This document shows, one piece after another, positions 10,317 to 23,543 of a stretch of 64,000 nucleotides of DNA (position 1 is the stretch's first letter; each line of letters begins with the position of its first letter). This DNA is from Neckera pumila (taxonomy: Eukaryota; Streptophyta; Bryopsida; Hypnales; Neckeraceae), in the NCBI GenBank assembly GCA_963969595.1, contig OZ018415.1, positions 11,656,001 to 11,720,000 of the forward strand, given 5' to 3'. Made by a program: the position numbers and the translations under genes. The notes beneath the pieces are model-generated. The model did no database searches. It saw only the letters and a list, made by a program, of their open reading frames with translations, and had not been told where the DNA came from.

Positions 10317-13300
10317 TCAACCATACATGCCACTCATGCCTCCCATGCCACCTCCCATACCAGACATCAACTCCTTTTCTTCCTTGTTGAAATCTGCTAC
10401 AATAGCTTCTGTCGTCGTCATGAGAGCCGAGACACTGCACACTCAAAATGAAGAGAGACTTCAGGAATGATCCTCGACTTCATAGCTTATACAAGTCAGT
10501 AATGGGGAGACTTTCAATGTATTACGACTTCCTGTAACCTCAACGATGCCTTATACGGAGTAATCAACAAGTGGCAGGCAACCTTCCACGACGAGGAGCT
10601 TAGATACAAGTCATATGCACTCTCTTCTTTTTGTTTCTACTCTTATTGTTGTAGCATCCCATTGCACTTAGCTTCCCAAAGTTGTAGCATCCTCATTGAG
10701 ATCATACGAGGTAACTCAACTCTAAAACCTGGCTACGAAAGAAGTACATTTGTTGCCACTAGCATGGCTTCATTTGCGCTATTCTCCACACAATTTGAGT
10801 TACCAAGTACATAGCAGATTATTGCAGAAGAGATTATTTAAAAGAAAAAAGAGGCAAGAAATGCCGTTACCTCACTGCATTTACAAGAGCAGTTCTGATA
10901 ACTTTCACAGGATCAATGATTCCAGCTTTTATCACATCTACGTACTCCCCTGCAAAAGATAAACATGAAACATGATACCATTAGTGTTTGTCTGAATTCT
11001 AAGTTAATAAGCCATAGACCTAGTTTAACAAGCTGCAAGCATCACGGTCTGCATAATGTTCCAAAGCAGCCGCGAAAACTTCAACAATGGATAACATCCT
11101 TTACACTCCGCTCAAAATCACCAATAAGAGTGAAAATTAAAGCCTTCCAACCCGTTTTAATACTATTTTACTGCTTTAGATTCCGTTCTAGCAGTAGGGA
11201 GGATGCATCTTTCTTGCAACTGAAGAATGTTATGTGGAAAAAAATTACAAAGCAAGAGCACAAGCATTGAAACTGACAATGGGAATAATTGAGAACAAGA
11301 ACCACAATATTTACAACTGGAGGTGGTGGATGTTCGTTGTACACCAAAACCATAGTCTAAAATGCAAGGGATGACGTGAAATTTTTTCATGTTATGGCAG
11401 TCAATAGTGCTATACGTAAAAGTGACATTAACCCCTAAAGGACCAACATGCGTTTTTTGGCCGTATAGAAATTTTGGGCAGGTACGTGTGACTAGAGATT
11501 TCCATATTTGAGGCTGAAATTTTAATAGAAGGTGGGGGCGAGGAATATCTTCATGTGTACCAAATTTCATGACATTTCAAAATACAAGTCAAAAGTTGTG
11601 ACCTGATATGTTACTTTTTTTCGTAACCGGGCAGTTTGGGCAGATCAGAAAAAATCATTTTTTCCGGAATTTTTTTTTTAAATTGGTTCTCTACATTTAT
11701 ATACATTTAAAAAGCTTTGAGTCACTCCATTTCAATCAATGAGTCAAAAGTTACGAGGGTTTTTGGTTTGCGGGCAGTTATGGATTCTCTACTCTAAAAA
11801 AAACTTTAAAGTTTTTTATTTAACTCAATTTTCAATATTTTTGGAAAAAAAAAAAAATCTTAGGATGTAGATTGATTATTACAACATTACAACCGTTTGG
11901 ATTGGCATTTTTAAATTTCATGATTAAATTTTTAACAATTTAGTATTTTGAGTCATTTTCTACTTCTTTCTACTTACTATTTTTTTCCTATATGTTGTAC
12001 AATTCCAAATGATGTGAAATTTTTCATGCATATAGACAACTTGTTTAGGAAACTGAATTCAAAGAAGCACCACCTTTATCGGTATTTTTCATTGAAAAGT
12101 GAGCTTGCAAAGTGCAGCTGCCCGGTTTTTCGCAGGATTGAAAAAATGGTTTTCAAGACTTTGAATGCTTATATCTTATGATCCACACGGTGGAATTTTC
12201 TGAAATTTTTACCACATGTTTTCAAAATATCATACTTCAAGATCCTACGGTTACATGTGTCAAAAATTGTTTTTTTCCAAAAATTTGGTAGTTGTATTAG
12301 AAATGGCAGTTTTGGAGCGTTTTTGGTGATTACATAGTCATGAAACTTTAGGGGTTAAAGAGCTACTTGAAGTTGCAGGAGTCAAGACGATGGTCTAGAA
12401 CCCTTTCAATATAAAACGAATTCCCTATTTTCACATTCATATATAACATCTTGTGACATAACAGAATATACGAATTGATTTTTGAACTAGATAAGCCTGT
12501 TCCCTAATGTTTGGTGAGTGAAGAAATCTTCATATTGTCAAGAACATAAAACCAACCTTTTGCGGAATCATAACCTAAATTCAGGTTTGACTGCTCCAAA
12601 AGCTTGCCAATCACTACAGCTCCCTCCGATCCTGCGTTGTGTGCAATTGTGTAGGCAGGCATCTGGATGTAGATTTTCAATCAGCAACTCCAGTCAATGA
12701 ACAAGGTGATCAAGTAACAAGCCCACAGTCCTGTGCAATTTCCATGGGTCACAATAATCCCAAAGATTGTGGGCCATGTGCGTTTAGAATCCGCCTAGTG
12801 TAAGATATTTTCAGTTGTTAGATATATTTTCAAACCGCAGTACAGTTAGATTGATTTCTGAACCACAGTAATTGCCTGAAACCTTGCAGTCAATTGTTAT
12901 CGAATATTTTCAATTGATGGCATCGTATCTTGGAATTTTGTCATGTACACTAAAATGAGAAAAAAAACTCGATAAAAGTTCGTGGGTAAAGTGAGATAGT
13001 TTCGGATTTATTTTTAGGGTTTAAGGTTTAGGTACACACTTTCAGATCAAAAATGAGGGTACAAGAGAAGTGAGGATCATGGAGTGCTATTGGTACCTTC
13101 AGAGCATTTTGGACAATCTGAACCCCGATTCTCTGGTCAAAATTTTCTGTAGGCAATTTATCAAGCTCTCGTGAAGCATACAAGAGCGCCACACCACCCC
13201 CTACAGATTGATGATGTATACCACTGTCATAGCTGGTAAATACGAAAATTCCAAACAACGAAAGAATTATTTACTTACGAAATATAAAAAGAAATTTTTA

Positions 13301-16300
13301 GAAATTGTCAAAAAAATTGCAATAGAACTTTATCAATTTTCGCAACATCCACAACGAATTAGGCAACTGAAACATAGTTTAACCCCTGAGAGTTTGATAT
13401 GAAAATAGTAGGATTCCTTTAAATAATAGTTACTCCTCTGAAATATCTATGCCACTCAATAATAATTTAGAATATTTATATTACATTTATTTGTGTTTTC
13501 AATGCTATATAACACGTTCTTTTGTTAAGATTCTGAAATGATTGTCAATAAGATTAAGTGAACTTTTCAAAAACACTCATCAACAAGCAATATGTGGAAA
13601 CTTGAACCTTCAGACGACAACACAAGGAAGGTAAGTCTAGAAAGATGCTTACCAGGTACGATGCCCTCTTCCACGGCTGCTTTAGTAGCATTCAAGGCGT
13701 CAGTAACGCGATCCTTTTTCTCATTGACTTCCACTTCACTAGCTCCTCCAATCTACAATCGCTCTAAAAATTTTATTTCGTTTTTCCTTGATATGTTCTT
13801 CACTGAAACATTAAAATTTTCACAATGTTGACTAATTGCTTTCGTGTTTAAAGGAGTGATAAAATGAATACCTTGAGGACAGCAACCCCTCCTGAAAGCT
13901 TAGCTAGTCGCTCTTCCAACTTTTCTTTATCGTACTCTGAAGTGGATTGACTCAAAGCGTCCCGGATCTGCATACGAGCTTGTTCAACATATGAATTTAG
14001 ACATTGTTTTGATCAAGCCATTTAAGTCATTCAGTAATTGGAATGCAGAAAGAGCACTGAACACGTTTTCACTAGTGAGGTACACAGTGAGTTGACAGAC
14101 ACTCTCGATTTGGATCCACTACATTCTTTACCACTTAGATAAGATGTTTATGATAATGAGTGGCCTATATGCCTGCACTTAAGCCTGGATTAGCAAATTT
14201 AGTTCAACGCTAACTGGTGGATGCATGAGCAGAAGGTATTTGGAAGGGCTTCTAGAACGTAATTTGACATGTATTACTTTTCACATTAACTGTGCGAGAT
14301 ATAAAAAAGGGAACCTGGTTGTATTTGTTTAAAAGTGTCATGTCTCAAATTTTGCGTCATGGATGTTACTGGAGCTTCTTAGAGAATCATAAGCTCCTCA
14401 CCTGATCAAGGCGTTCCTCAATGAGGGCCTTGTCACCAGCACCATCCAAAATAATTGTGTCATCTTTTGATACTGTGACCTGCAAGATAGTTTACAATGA
14501 GAAACTTCAATTCCTTATTCAGTAGATCACCAAGAACAACAAGAGGGTCCAAGTAGATCTCAGATAGAAATTAGTGAATATAAAAACAATAATATGTACT
14601 ATACTCTATTAAGACAGCAAATTGGGTGTGAAATGATAGCATTTTTTAAACCATTTCAAGACAAGAGGGCAGGCGCTCTGTTTCAGCACTTTCAGTGTCA
14701 GAATGTAATCTTTCGGGTTCCACATGAAATTAATCATAATGTCAAAACTAATGGGAGATGGACACGTGAAACAAAATTCGTATTTCTTTTTGAATAGGAA
14801 TACAAGTACTTTACGTACCTTTTTGGCTTCTCCAAGCATTTCTAGTTTGATCTTCTCTAATCTCAACCCCAGGTCTTCATTGATGAGCTGCATCCATGAT
14901 CCAGTGAGAAACTGGGAATTTTTTTGACTCACATTACCATAACATTTTCTTGAGGAGGATCCGCTTACGTATCAAAATCACTTCTTATCCATGATAACAA
15001 TTCAACAAAACTTCATATATATTTCATGACAAGGGTTAAAAAAGGACAAAGTTCAGAAATTCTCTTTAAATAAGAAATAATCAACCAATGATTATGCAAT
15101 GTGATTTGCGAGTTTCAGTAAGTTCAGCGTAAAATAGTAGATTCCCTTTACATGATGAACCAAATTGTTCTCAGAATGGAAAAGGTGCAACTGAGCATTG
15201 CTATAAAAATTCTCAAACATATCACACGTTCCGTTCAAGTTTTGAAGACTTAAGCAAATTAAAATTGTATAGAATTGTACTAAGATGGAGTGTTTATGAA
15301 AAACAAAAAGTTAGAGTAAGTGTTTACCTGACCGCCAGTTAGGACGGCAAGGTCCTGCAAAACAGAATTTCTGCTCTCACCAAATCCAGGGGCCTTGATA
15401 GCACAAACCTGTTTCGGGTCCAGTTCGGTGTCACATGCAGAAAAGGATAAGGACGTGTATATAAAGAACACTTGAGGTATTCAACTCTTCACTAAAACCA
15501 AAAATCCATTAACACAGGTAATCAACGATTAAAACAGAGCAGTGTAACGGATATGACGCTATTCATAGTCGGCCTTGTAGCACTAAATTTTGTGAAAATA
15601 AATGAGTACATACAAATCTCAACACCCACCTTCACTCCACCACGCATTTTGTTGAAGATGAGGGTAGCAAGGGCGTCACCATCCACATCTTCGGCTACAA
15701 TGAGTAGTGGCCTTTGGTCCTGAGTCACCATGAATTTTAACATGTCAAAACCTTGGTTGTTATGGACTCTAACTACATAACAGTCTGGACCTTGGTTACT
15801 TAGATTATTATGAAAGAATTTAGAACCGACATGGTATCATCCCACCATAGGACTATGATAGCTTTAAGATCAAAGAATAAACCACAAGTAGGTGTAAAAT
15901 AAGCACAAGTACATTTCTCTAGACACTAAAGACTGTAAAGAACATCTAGATAATATAATGTACTTGGTGGATGAAATGTATACTTGCGCAAACAACTGTG
16001 TATTTCTCTTCGGTGTATTTAGAACTCCTGAGTTTGACTGACAAGTTGCACTCTCAATGGAATACGCTTTTCTTAATATGTATTCCAACCCTTGCTCATT
16101 CTCAGTGCAATCATTCTTTCTACAGCCAAATATCTCCTACTTCAAATTTGTGGCCTAAGTTGTCACGCAAGCCACATACTAGCAGTGAACAGTTCAAATG
16201 AAGAATAGACACTCTGTGGGATCTGCAGAAATACCCGGATGACAAGCTCCAGAACTGGAAGAATTTCTTGAAGCCCTGTAATTTTCTTCTCATGGATTAA

Positions 16301-19300
16301 TATGACTGGATTCTCCAGTTCCTGTCGGAAGAATGCAAACGTCAATTGGATTCCGAAATGAATATTCCAATACTGCAGGCACTATTGTTGTTGCTGTTGC
16401 ATCAGCTTTTAGTTTCATGACGAGGCAATGCACATACAATTTCAAATCCTGGCGTGTTCGCAGGAAGCACTTACCAATTTCTGAGTTTTGCTGTTGGTGA
16501 TGAAATATGGGGAAATATAGCCCCTGTCCAGCTTCATACCCTCCACAACCTCCAATTCATTGGACAAAGTTTTGCCATCCTGAAAAATACCTACAGTTTA
16601 ATCAGTGCTTGAGTTGCGCAAAGAAGAGGTTGGAATCAAAAAGTCACACACTCAACAAGGTATTATTTTCTTGCAGTACATTTGTGAAAACCAGAAATTT
16701 TCAAGATATCGTGCAATATTAGTGAACATAAGAAGCAAAGATTCTTGGCGCTAAATGACTGAAATTTCTCTAATGACTGATCAGGCATAACAAAGAATTT
16801 AAAAAATAATGAAACCATCTCTGTCCACTTACAGATACAGTGATTACACCCTCTTTGCCGACTTTCGCCATGGCACGTGCAAGCAATTCGCCTATTTCAC
16901 GATCACCATTGGCAGATATTGTCCCAACCTGTTTGAATCAGGAAAGACATAAGCAACAATTTCCCAACAGATTGGGGTTGTATTGTACTCCGTACTACTG
17001 TAGTTAACCATTCGAGGCCCAATATGGATATCAGACATAAACTTCTCCTCTAGACTAAATCAGGTCGATTATATGGCTCTATGACTCTTTGAGAGAACAA
17101 GAGAAGAGAAGGGTTTTACTAACTTGCGCAATCTCTTCGGATGTGCTGATCATTTTGGCTTGACTCTTCAAGTGTGCAACAACTGCATCCACAGCACAGT
17201 TGATGCCCCGACGCAAGTCCATGGCATTCATGCCAGCAGCCACAGATTTGCAGCCTTCAGAGAATATGGCCCGAGTGAGCACTGTTGCAGCAGTAGTACC
17301 TGCCGCCAAATCAGTCAACAGATGGAATCCTCTTATTATTTGGAAAAATAGCGAATCCCATTGAACGTGATGCAGTTTCAGTTACATCCACTTATCTGCA
17401 ATCCAGAAATTAGGTGCTGTTTGTGATTTAAGAAACATACCATCTCCTGCAACATCATTTGTGGCATTTGCCACCGACTTCACTAATGAGGCTCCAACGT
17501 TCTTCAGTTTGTCCTTAAACTCAATGCTCTTGGCCACTGTTACGCCATCTTTGGTCACCTTGGGAAAGCCATAGGATTGCTCTATGACGACAGTGCGGCC
17601 CTGGATATGAAATAGGAGTCGCTAATAGTTACAATATAATTGGAGTTTTTGAAAATGCGCTGAAAAGTCAACATGAGGGGCTTGCTGGGACGTTAAGGAT
17701 GAAGATAGGGCCTCAAATGTATGACAATGTACGTAGTATAGGTTTTCGGTTTAACATTAAATTTAAAACCAGCAACGTCCGTCCGTATACCCAAAACCTG
17801 TTAAATCTAAGGATATCATATAAGCTTATAAACTGAGTATATAAATTGGGAGATACACTATGATGTCTCACCTCTGGAAAATCACCAGTGCAAACCTGTT
17901 GTTGAAATCACATTAATAAACCAGCACGTTAAGTTGGAAAAATGGAAAACTCTTGCATACCTTTGGACCCATCGTTACTTGCACTGCATCTGCAAGCTGC
18001 TCCACACCTTGAAGCATAAGTGCACGAGCTTCCACGCCATACCTGATGTCCTTGGCAGAAAATCTTCGAATCGACTGCAACCGATGTAAGTTCTGCAAAC
18101 ACTTCAATAACGCATATTCATTCTCAGTCCAGCAACAGTGACTCCAGCAAAGACTAATTTTCTCGACAAAATAGAGCTTTTCGTCACTTCCAGTACAACA
18201 CCATACTCAGCGCAGGGAGATGAGCTCAAAATTACACTAGCTGTGAATCAACTCTTCTATGACGTGTGTTGTATGGCAGACCTAAACTATGCAAAATCCT
18301 CCACTTTTGCTTTATTTTCATATTTCTAATAAATCCTTATGACGATAATAATTTAAAATTCAAATAAATTTTGGACTTGAAAGCACAAATTTCCGTCTGG
18401 AGACAATGCCACATCCCACCTGTTGAACTGCCTACCTAAACCAAAACGGTCCACTTAATGAACCGACTAAGTGAAGTTAGGCGGCAAAACCTATCTGCTA
18501 CAGATACTTAAGGCCCAGTAGTTGAAAAAGCTTACTTGCACAAGTGGTTGACATCTGCAAAACCAACGAGGTACCACCAGTCACTGCAATGACTTCATAT
18601 TTAAGTCACAAACAAGAACATTACTGCAAGAAATCACATCGAAGATCACCTTGAATTGAGCAATAATCCAAGAAACAGGTAAAGAAGAAAAGATACATGC
18701 TCGAATTAGGCATGCTTTCACAAGAGCATCCCAAGAACCTTTATACAAACAGGTGCATTAATGTCAATTGTAAAGATTTGCAAAACTACAGTAACGTCCA
18801 AGAAGAAGAAGAAGAAAGCTGCTGCTCAACGAAAAAGATTACATTACAGAATTTTACAGCTGTTGCATGACAAACTATCGAATTTTTTTTACACATGAAT
18901 CCTTCAAGCCCAAATTAACCAAGGATTCGAGATTTTCAAAATAACCAATCTGATTGATCGTACCGTGAGAATAAATGAGTCACATAGTTCAAATATCACC
19001 AGAATATGTACAGATCGTTGCTTGTGTTAGCCAAAATGAAATATAATTGAGCAAAAGAAAATACCCATCTGCCCAATTTGAGCCGTTTGCTCCACGAGGG
19101 GTTAATCCTCACGGGACACAGACTTGGAAAATGGAGCCCCATTGGGACTTCTATGTCGTTTCAGGGTTCAGAATACTCTGAACAATCATACAAGAAGAAA
19201 GAAAATTGCACAGTCAGCAAACTTAAACTATCCAAGAATGCAAGAATTGATGCAGCAAGAGGGAAGCACCTTACACGAGACGCCAATGCGGCCGCAGCAC

Positions 19301-19307
19301 GATACAT
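10317..19307 (-). CDS. HSP60: mitochondrial-type chaperonin HSP60/CPN60, 17 exons
   Basis: Group I chaperonin; the family forms a double ring that folds imported proteins in the mitochondrial matrix with ATP and HSP10. Coding exons, high to low coordinate: 19307-19275, 18074-17961 (acceptor could be at 18092, adding six residues), 17600-17441, 17299-17124, 16928-16833, 16579-16475, 16321-16235, 15719-15630, 15408-15328, 14887-14819, 14479-14402, 13967-13872, 13752-13653, 13200-13097, 12662-12557, 10949-10871, 10434-10317. All junctions are GT-AG with matching phases and give 563 residues, a normal length. [11 protein letters not shown] starts a presequence; [12 protein letters not shown] begins the mature part; [14 protein letters not shown] holds the nucleotide-site Asp; EEGIVPGGG follows the DALNATKA segment; the tail is [13 protein letters not shown], typical of mitochondrial HSP60. 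The start is the only Met that gives this N-terminus. No frame damage is seen. Confidence 0.95.
11428..12358. mobile_element. TTAA miniature element family C, copy 1, inside an HSP60 intron
   Basis: It runs from TTAA 11428-11431 (TTAACCCCTAAAGGACC) to TTAA 12355-12358 (AACTTTAGGGGTTAA), 931 bp. It lies within the intron at 10950-12556 of the HSP60 gene. The interior differs from family A, although the terminal 13 bases are the same. Related sequence occurs at 39060-39870 and, inverted, at 45448-45780 and 49043-49270. It does not disturb the flanking exons or splice sites. Confidence 0.78.
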
Positions 19308-19989
19308 TCTGATGGAAAGCTTTGCAACCGAGTGTTGAACTTTCACTTCAGCTCTCCAAAGCAATCACATCAAGCTTGCTCTCATACCCAAGAAAAGTTT
19401 CATTGCAACAACATGTCCGCCATACGTGAAGGGAAAGGAGCCACAGCATGCGAATGGAAAAGGAAGGAGGAGATCGATGCAGACACAGTCCCTTCAATCC
19501 CTGCAATTAAGTTACAAGGTAAACAAACAACAATGTTGAGGTCACAACAAATGTTTCCTCGTCTTGTTCAAATGCCACTACCTAGAGTCGACTACTGGCT
19601 TAGTTAGTTATTGGCAAGACTCTTCAACAAGTCTAGCAGTTGCTAAAGTTGGCATACCCAAAGTTGTCCCTTCCACAATCCCAATTGCATCCCTTATCAT
19701 GTCCAAGATTTCTAGGTGTGCATGCTCTCAATATGTAGATAGGGGAAGCAATTGAGATTTGGGGGTATGCATATCTTAAAACCACAATTTTGAACCTTGC
19801 TCTTGCGATACCACACTCCAACAACCAATACGAGTTTCATCACATCATAAATAACAAATAACAGTTTGTTTTTTCCTTTTATAGACTCAAATAGTAGAAC
19901 TTAAGAGAACCTTTACTTCTGTGTTGTCATGTCATCTTTCATTTGTCACATAGGATGAGAAAAGGGACTTGATGTTTCTTGCTGTTCTT
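19308..19989. promoter_or_regulatory. upstream region of HSP60 (minus strand)
   Basis: This is the DNA directly upstream of the HSP60 start codon. I see no other gene in it. Promoter elements should lie here, but I could not pin down a TATA box or an array of heat-shock elements with confidence. Confidence 0.35.
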
Positions 19990-19991
19990 CT

Positions 19992-20085
19992 AGTATGGTT
20001 TCCACTATATACATGATTTCCACTATATATGACATGATTTCCACTATACATGACATGAATTTCCACTATATATGACATGAATAAT
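19992..20085. repeat. minisatellite, about four units of 20-25 bp
   Basis: The motif TTTCCACTATATATGACATGA recurs in tandem with small changes (TTTCCACTATATACATGA, TTTCCACTATACATGACATGA and similar). The repeat is AT-rich and non-coding. Confidence 0.8.
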
Positions 20086-20187
20086 ACATATACATTCCCC
20101 TTTTTTTGGACTTCACAATTACCAATGCTTAGAAGACGAACAATTGTTTCTTCATTGGCGTATTACTCAATCACGTAACCACTTGCA

Positions 20188-20648
20188 TTAACCCTTAAAG
20201 GACATTGTGGCCATTTTTTTACCAATGAATGACAAAGAATCCTTCTATGTGGGACAGAAGTGCAACTATTCATCCTCTGGACAAGCCTTTGCATTTTGTA
20301 TGAAAAGGGCAGATCTTCTATAGTAGTTTGACTTCCAATGACTACTTTTGGATTTTTTTGGTCCGAGGATACCATTTGAAATGGATGATTTCCATAGTCA
20401 CTAGTCCGTCTTTTAACCTAGAAGCGCTCCGACATCCATATTTTGGATGATGAACATAGGGCTTCGAGGCATTGTTTCGTCCAACTAAGTTTTCATTCAT
20501 CCAATGTAATACTTGAATTTAAAAAACACAACCTTCTTTAATGACCAAATTCATGAAATTCTAGTAACGGATGTTTCTATACAGAGATATATTGGTTAAG
20601 TGAAAATGTGCAAAAATTTAGAAAAGGATTGAGACGTTTAGGAGTTAA
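20188..20648. mobile_element. TTAA miniature element family D, complete copy
   Basis: It runs from TTAA 20188-20191 (TTAACCCTTAAAGGACATTG) to TTAA 20645-20648 (GAGACGTTTAGGAGTTAA), 461 bp. Its right part matches 8330-8514. The ends resemble the other TTAACCCCTAAAG elements, but the interior is different. Confidence 0.7.
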
Positions 20649-20651
20649 CCC

Positions 20652-20760
20652 CGTACTAAAGGCCTTTCTTCATCAAATTCCACTAAGAACGACAATTTCC
20701 ATTGCAAAGTGCAAATAAGTTTCAATTTTTTTTTCCTACCTACATATAAACATACAATTT
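20652..20760. repeat. dispersed repeat, inverted partner of 31925-32020
   Basis: Starting next to the family D right end, this stretch is the inverted copy of the sequence near 31925-32020; both contain TTGCACTTTGCAATGGAAAT and TGGAATTTGATGAAGAAAGG on one strand or the other. The function is unknown. Confidence 0.65.
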
Positions 20761-20932
20761 TCCATGAGATTGGTATAAAAATGTGAGCAAGGAATTTTAG
20801 AAACAATGATTGTATGGATTGCAAGATATTTGCGTTTGGCACTGCTGATGACCTTTTTGTTTAGCACCTTGCCTATCTACAGTAGAATATAAGGCTTTGG
20901 ATATTCTTAGCTTCCAAATTTTTGCTCTACAC

Positions 20933-21282
20933 CATTAGAGAAAAAATCAGCCCTCTGGAGGGCCTCTCCACAACCCCCTTTAGTATCCTAAAATTCATAT
21001 TTAAGGGGCTAAAAATTTATTTTTTCCCCTACTTCCGTGCAGCTAAAACTGCATTGACAGTGGTGTAGGATCCCAGATTTACGAATAAAAAATTATTAAA
21101 AAAATAAAATTAGAATAAAATAATATAATATAAAATTACAAAAATAATCTAATTGCTTTGGCAAGCAGTCATACACACTGACTGCTCACCGGGATACTTT
21201 TCCAGCTTGACAGGCCAATTTTGAAATAACTTGGCATGTCAATTTGGAGAGGCCCTCCGAAGAGCTGCTTTTTTCTCTAATG
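20933..21282. mobile_element. miniature inverted-repeat element family F, copy 1
   Basis: The ends are CATTAGAGAAAAAATCAGCC and, inverted, the stretch ending TTTTCTCTAATG; total 350 bp. The inner ends are also inverted (GAGGGCCTCTCCA / TGGAGAGGCCCTC). There is no coding capacity. No clear target-site duplication is visible, so the superfamily is unassigned. Confidence 0.75.
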
Positions 21283-21292
21283 ATGGTGCATT

Positions 21293-21483
21293 CACTACAA
21301 GAAAAAGGGGTGTTTTAAGTAGTGTCCTAGACATCACATCTTTTAAGTAATGTCTTTTAAGTAAAATTTTACTGAAAAGACAATCTTTTTAGTAAAATTT
21401 TACTTAAAAACTTACTTAGAAGATGTTACTTAAAAGACGTGATGTCTAGGACACTACTTAAAATATCCCTTTCTCTTGTAGTG
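21293..21483. mobile_element. CACTA-type MITE with ATT target duplication
   Basis: The element starts CACTACAAGAAAAAGGG and ends CCCTTTCTCTTGTAGTG. It is flanked on both sides by ATT (21290-21292 and 21484-21486), the 3-bp duplication expected of CACTA (CMC/EnSpm) elements. The 191 bp are almost wholly palindromic: ACATCACATCTTTTAAGTAA on the left reappears inverted on the right. No transposase is present. Confidence 0.9.
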
Positions 21484-21499
21484 ATTTAAACTTTTATAT

Positions 21500-22340
21500 T
21501 CTGAAGAACTCCGTTGAAAGTTCAAGAATGTAATCAGATTGTTTTCAAATTGATTTTCTTCCATGATTTTTAAATTAGTGCATACAAGTCATCCTAAGAA
21601 TGAACTACAGATTATCCCTGTTAGCACTTCTATTCCAAATGGCTAACTAGAAATTCGAAAGAAATCTTCAATTTCAATATGTCCTAGCAATATGAACTTT
21701 GGGCCTATAACCATGGTTTGTTGATTTTCTACTATAGAATCGCACAATAACTGTAGCAAACATGTGATTTTTGAAAAAATAGCAAAGACTTGTAGTTATC
21801 CCTAGTGAAGCAAGCTGAAGCTTTTAAGCTGTTGTAACCTCATAGATGTTTGAAGAGCTTGTTTATTAGTGAACATACCTATTTTGAGTGTGAATTTGCA
21901 TAAGAGTTGTGAGATTATAACAAGAGAAAAATCCTATTTTTAGCATTTTAATCCTCCCTGCAATGCTTGAGAAATTTGCATATAAGAATTTTTTGGAATT
22001 AAAGGTGACATGAACAAGTACGCATTGTGCTAGTGTACTCAAGGCACTTCCAAAAAATCATACTATTGTTGAAATGCAAATTTTCCTGAAAAGTAGAAAT
22101 TACAAATAACTTGACATCAATACTTACATGTGTAAATTATAATTAGTAAAAATCATGAAAACACATTACTCTTTTGAAAGTACAATTTTTTAAACTCAAA
22201 TCTAGTGGATTTGTTAAGCTTTGCTCAAAGTTGAGAAACCAACCGTGAAATTCATAAGCTTTTTTTTTCCATTAATGATACATATATGCTTTTAAAAAGG
22301 TCAATTAATTCATTATACTGCATATTCATTTCCAAGACCC
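21500..22340. repeat. AT-rich dispersed repeat related to 50397-50870
   Basis: Parts of this stretch match 50397-50870 in inverted orientation, for example the block around 22060-22170 (TTGAAATGCAAATTTTC, AGTAGAAATTACAAATAACT) and its partner near 50460-50560. No gene is seen. Confidence 0.45.
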
Positions 22341-22350
22341 CTCAATACTA

Positions 22351-22737
22351 CATTAGAGAAAATTTCAGCCCATGGGAGGGCCATTCTAAGTTGACATGCC
22401 ATGCTATTTCATGCATGGCTTGTCAACTTGGAAAAGTGCCCTTGGTGAACAGTCAGAGTGTGTGACTGCTCACTGGAGCAGTCAAATTTCGTAGATTTTT
22501 TATTTATTTTAATATATATATTTTTTAAATATTTTTTTGAGATTAAATTTATTTATTTGTTGTAATTATTTTAATTTTTTATTCAAAAATCTAGATTCCT
22601 GCGCCATTGTCACAATAGTTTCAGCTGCACGGAGAAATAGGGGAAAAAAATATTTTTTTAGCCCTTTAAAACTAAATTTTAGGTTACTAAAGGGGTCCTT
22701 GGAGCAGCCCTTTGGAGGGCTGGATTTTTCCCTAATG
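22351..22737. mobile_element. miniature inverted-repeat element family F, copy 2
   Basis: It starts CATTAGAGAAAATTTCAGCC and ends GGAGGGCTGGATTTTTCCCTAATG, 387 bp. Like copies 1 and 3 it carries an internal block with CAGTCA...TGACTGCTCAC and an AT-rich centre. Non-coding. Confidence 0.75.
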
Positions 22738-22799
22738 GAAAATCAAGATTTTCCATGGACACACTTGCACAAATTTTTGAATAGAAAAACATAATAATT

Positions 22800-23015
22800 C
22801 ATTTTCACAAATTTTTGAGTGAAAAAATATTATAGTCATTTTCAAAATCGGTTTTTCATAGACAAACTAAACTTCAAAAAGATTTTTGTGAAATATAAGC
22901 TACCAAAAATGATAACTCAATAAGGTTTTATTTAACTTTGAAGCATTGTTGACATCAAAATTTGGTGCCTTAATCATTTAAAGATTAGTACCTCCAAACC
23001 AATACAAAAATTGCT
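22800..23015. repeat. degenerate right-end fragment of TTAA family B
   Basis: This fragment resembles 38860-39031 (GGTTTTATTTAACTTTGAAGCATTG versus GGTCTTATTTAACTTCAAAG), ending in TTTGGTGCCTTAATCATTTA where the intact copy has GGTGCCTTGGGCATTTAGG. Confidence 0.5.
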
Positions 23016-23543
23016 TTTAGCACTTGATTAAGGGATATTAATCCATACATGGTTTAAGAGTTTAGGTTTTAGGCTATTAATCCGTTCTATTTTTTTCTTT
23101 GGGCTAGCAAAGTGGTCTTCCACTTCCAAGAATTTATTTGGATGGACTCAAGACCGGCTTTTCCACCTTCCTCATTTTTTCCATTGGATTAGCAAAGCTT
23201 TTGCCAACTTCTAAGAATTTAATATCTTTTGGAGTGGTGTGAGCCCTCAAGTTGGCACTCTAGTCTCAAGATTTTTTTTCTGTAGTTTTAATCGTATTCT
23301 TTAGAGAAAAGTCATAAAAAAAGAGTTTGAGTGATATTTGGTAGAAATCCCTACCAATACACTAAAGAATCTTTCTAGAAGTATAGAGTGCCTACACTCC
23401 ATTTCAATACTTTTAGAGTCTACTTTAGAATCTAATAGGTTAATTAGTCATTTTCAAGAGAAATAAGGGTAAAAAAATTAGCCAATCCTAGTGTCTTGTT
23501 CTATGCTAAATAATCTTGCAAGTTCATGCAATAACCTGGCTAA

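Noticed and set aside
13379..13395. TTAACCCCTGAGAG in an HSP60 intron as a further TTAA element
   Set aside because: Only one end-like motif is present, it departs from CCCCTAAAG, and no paired end or family interior was seen.
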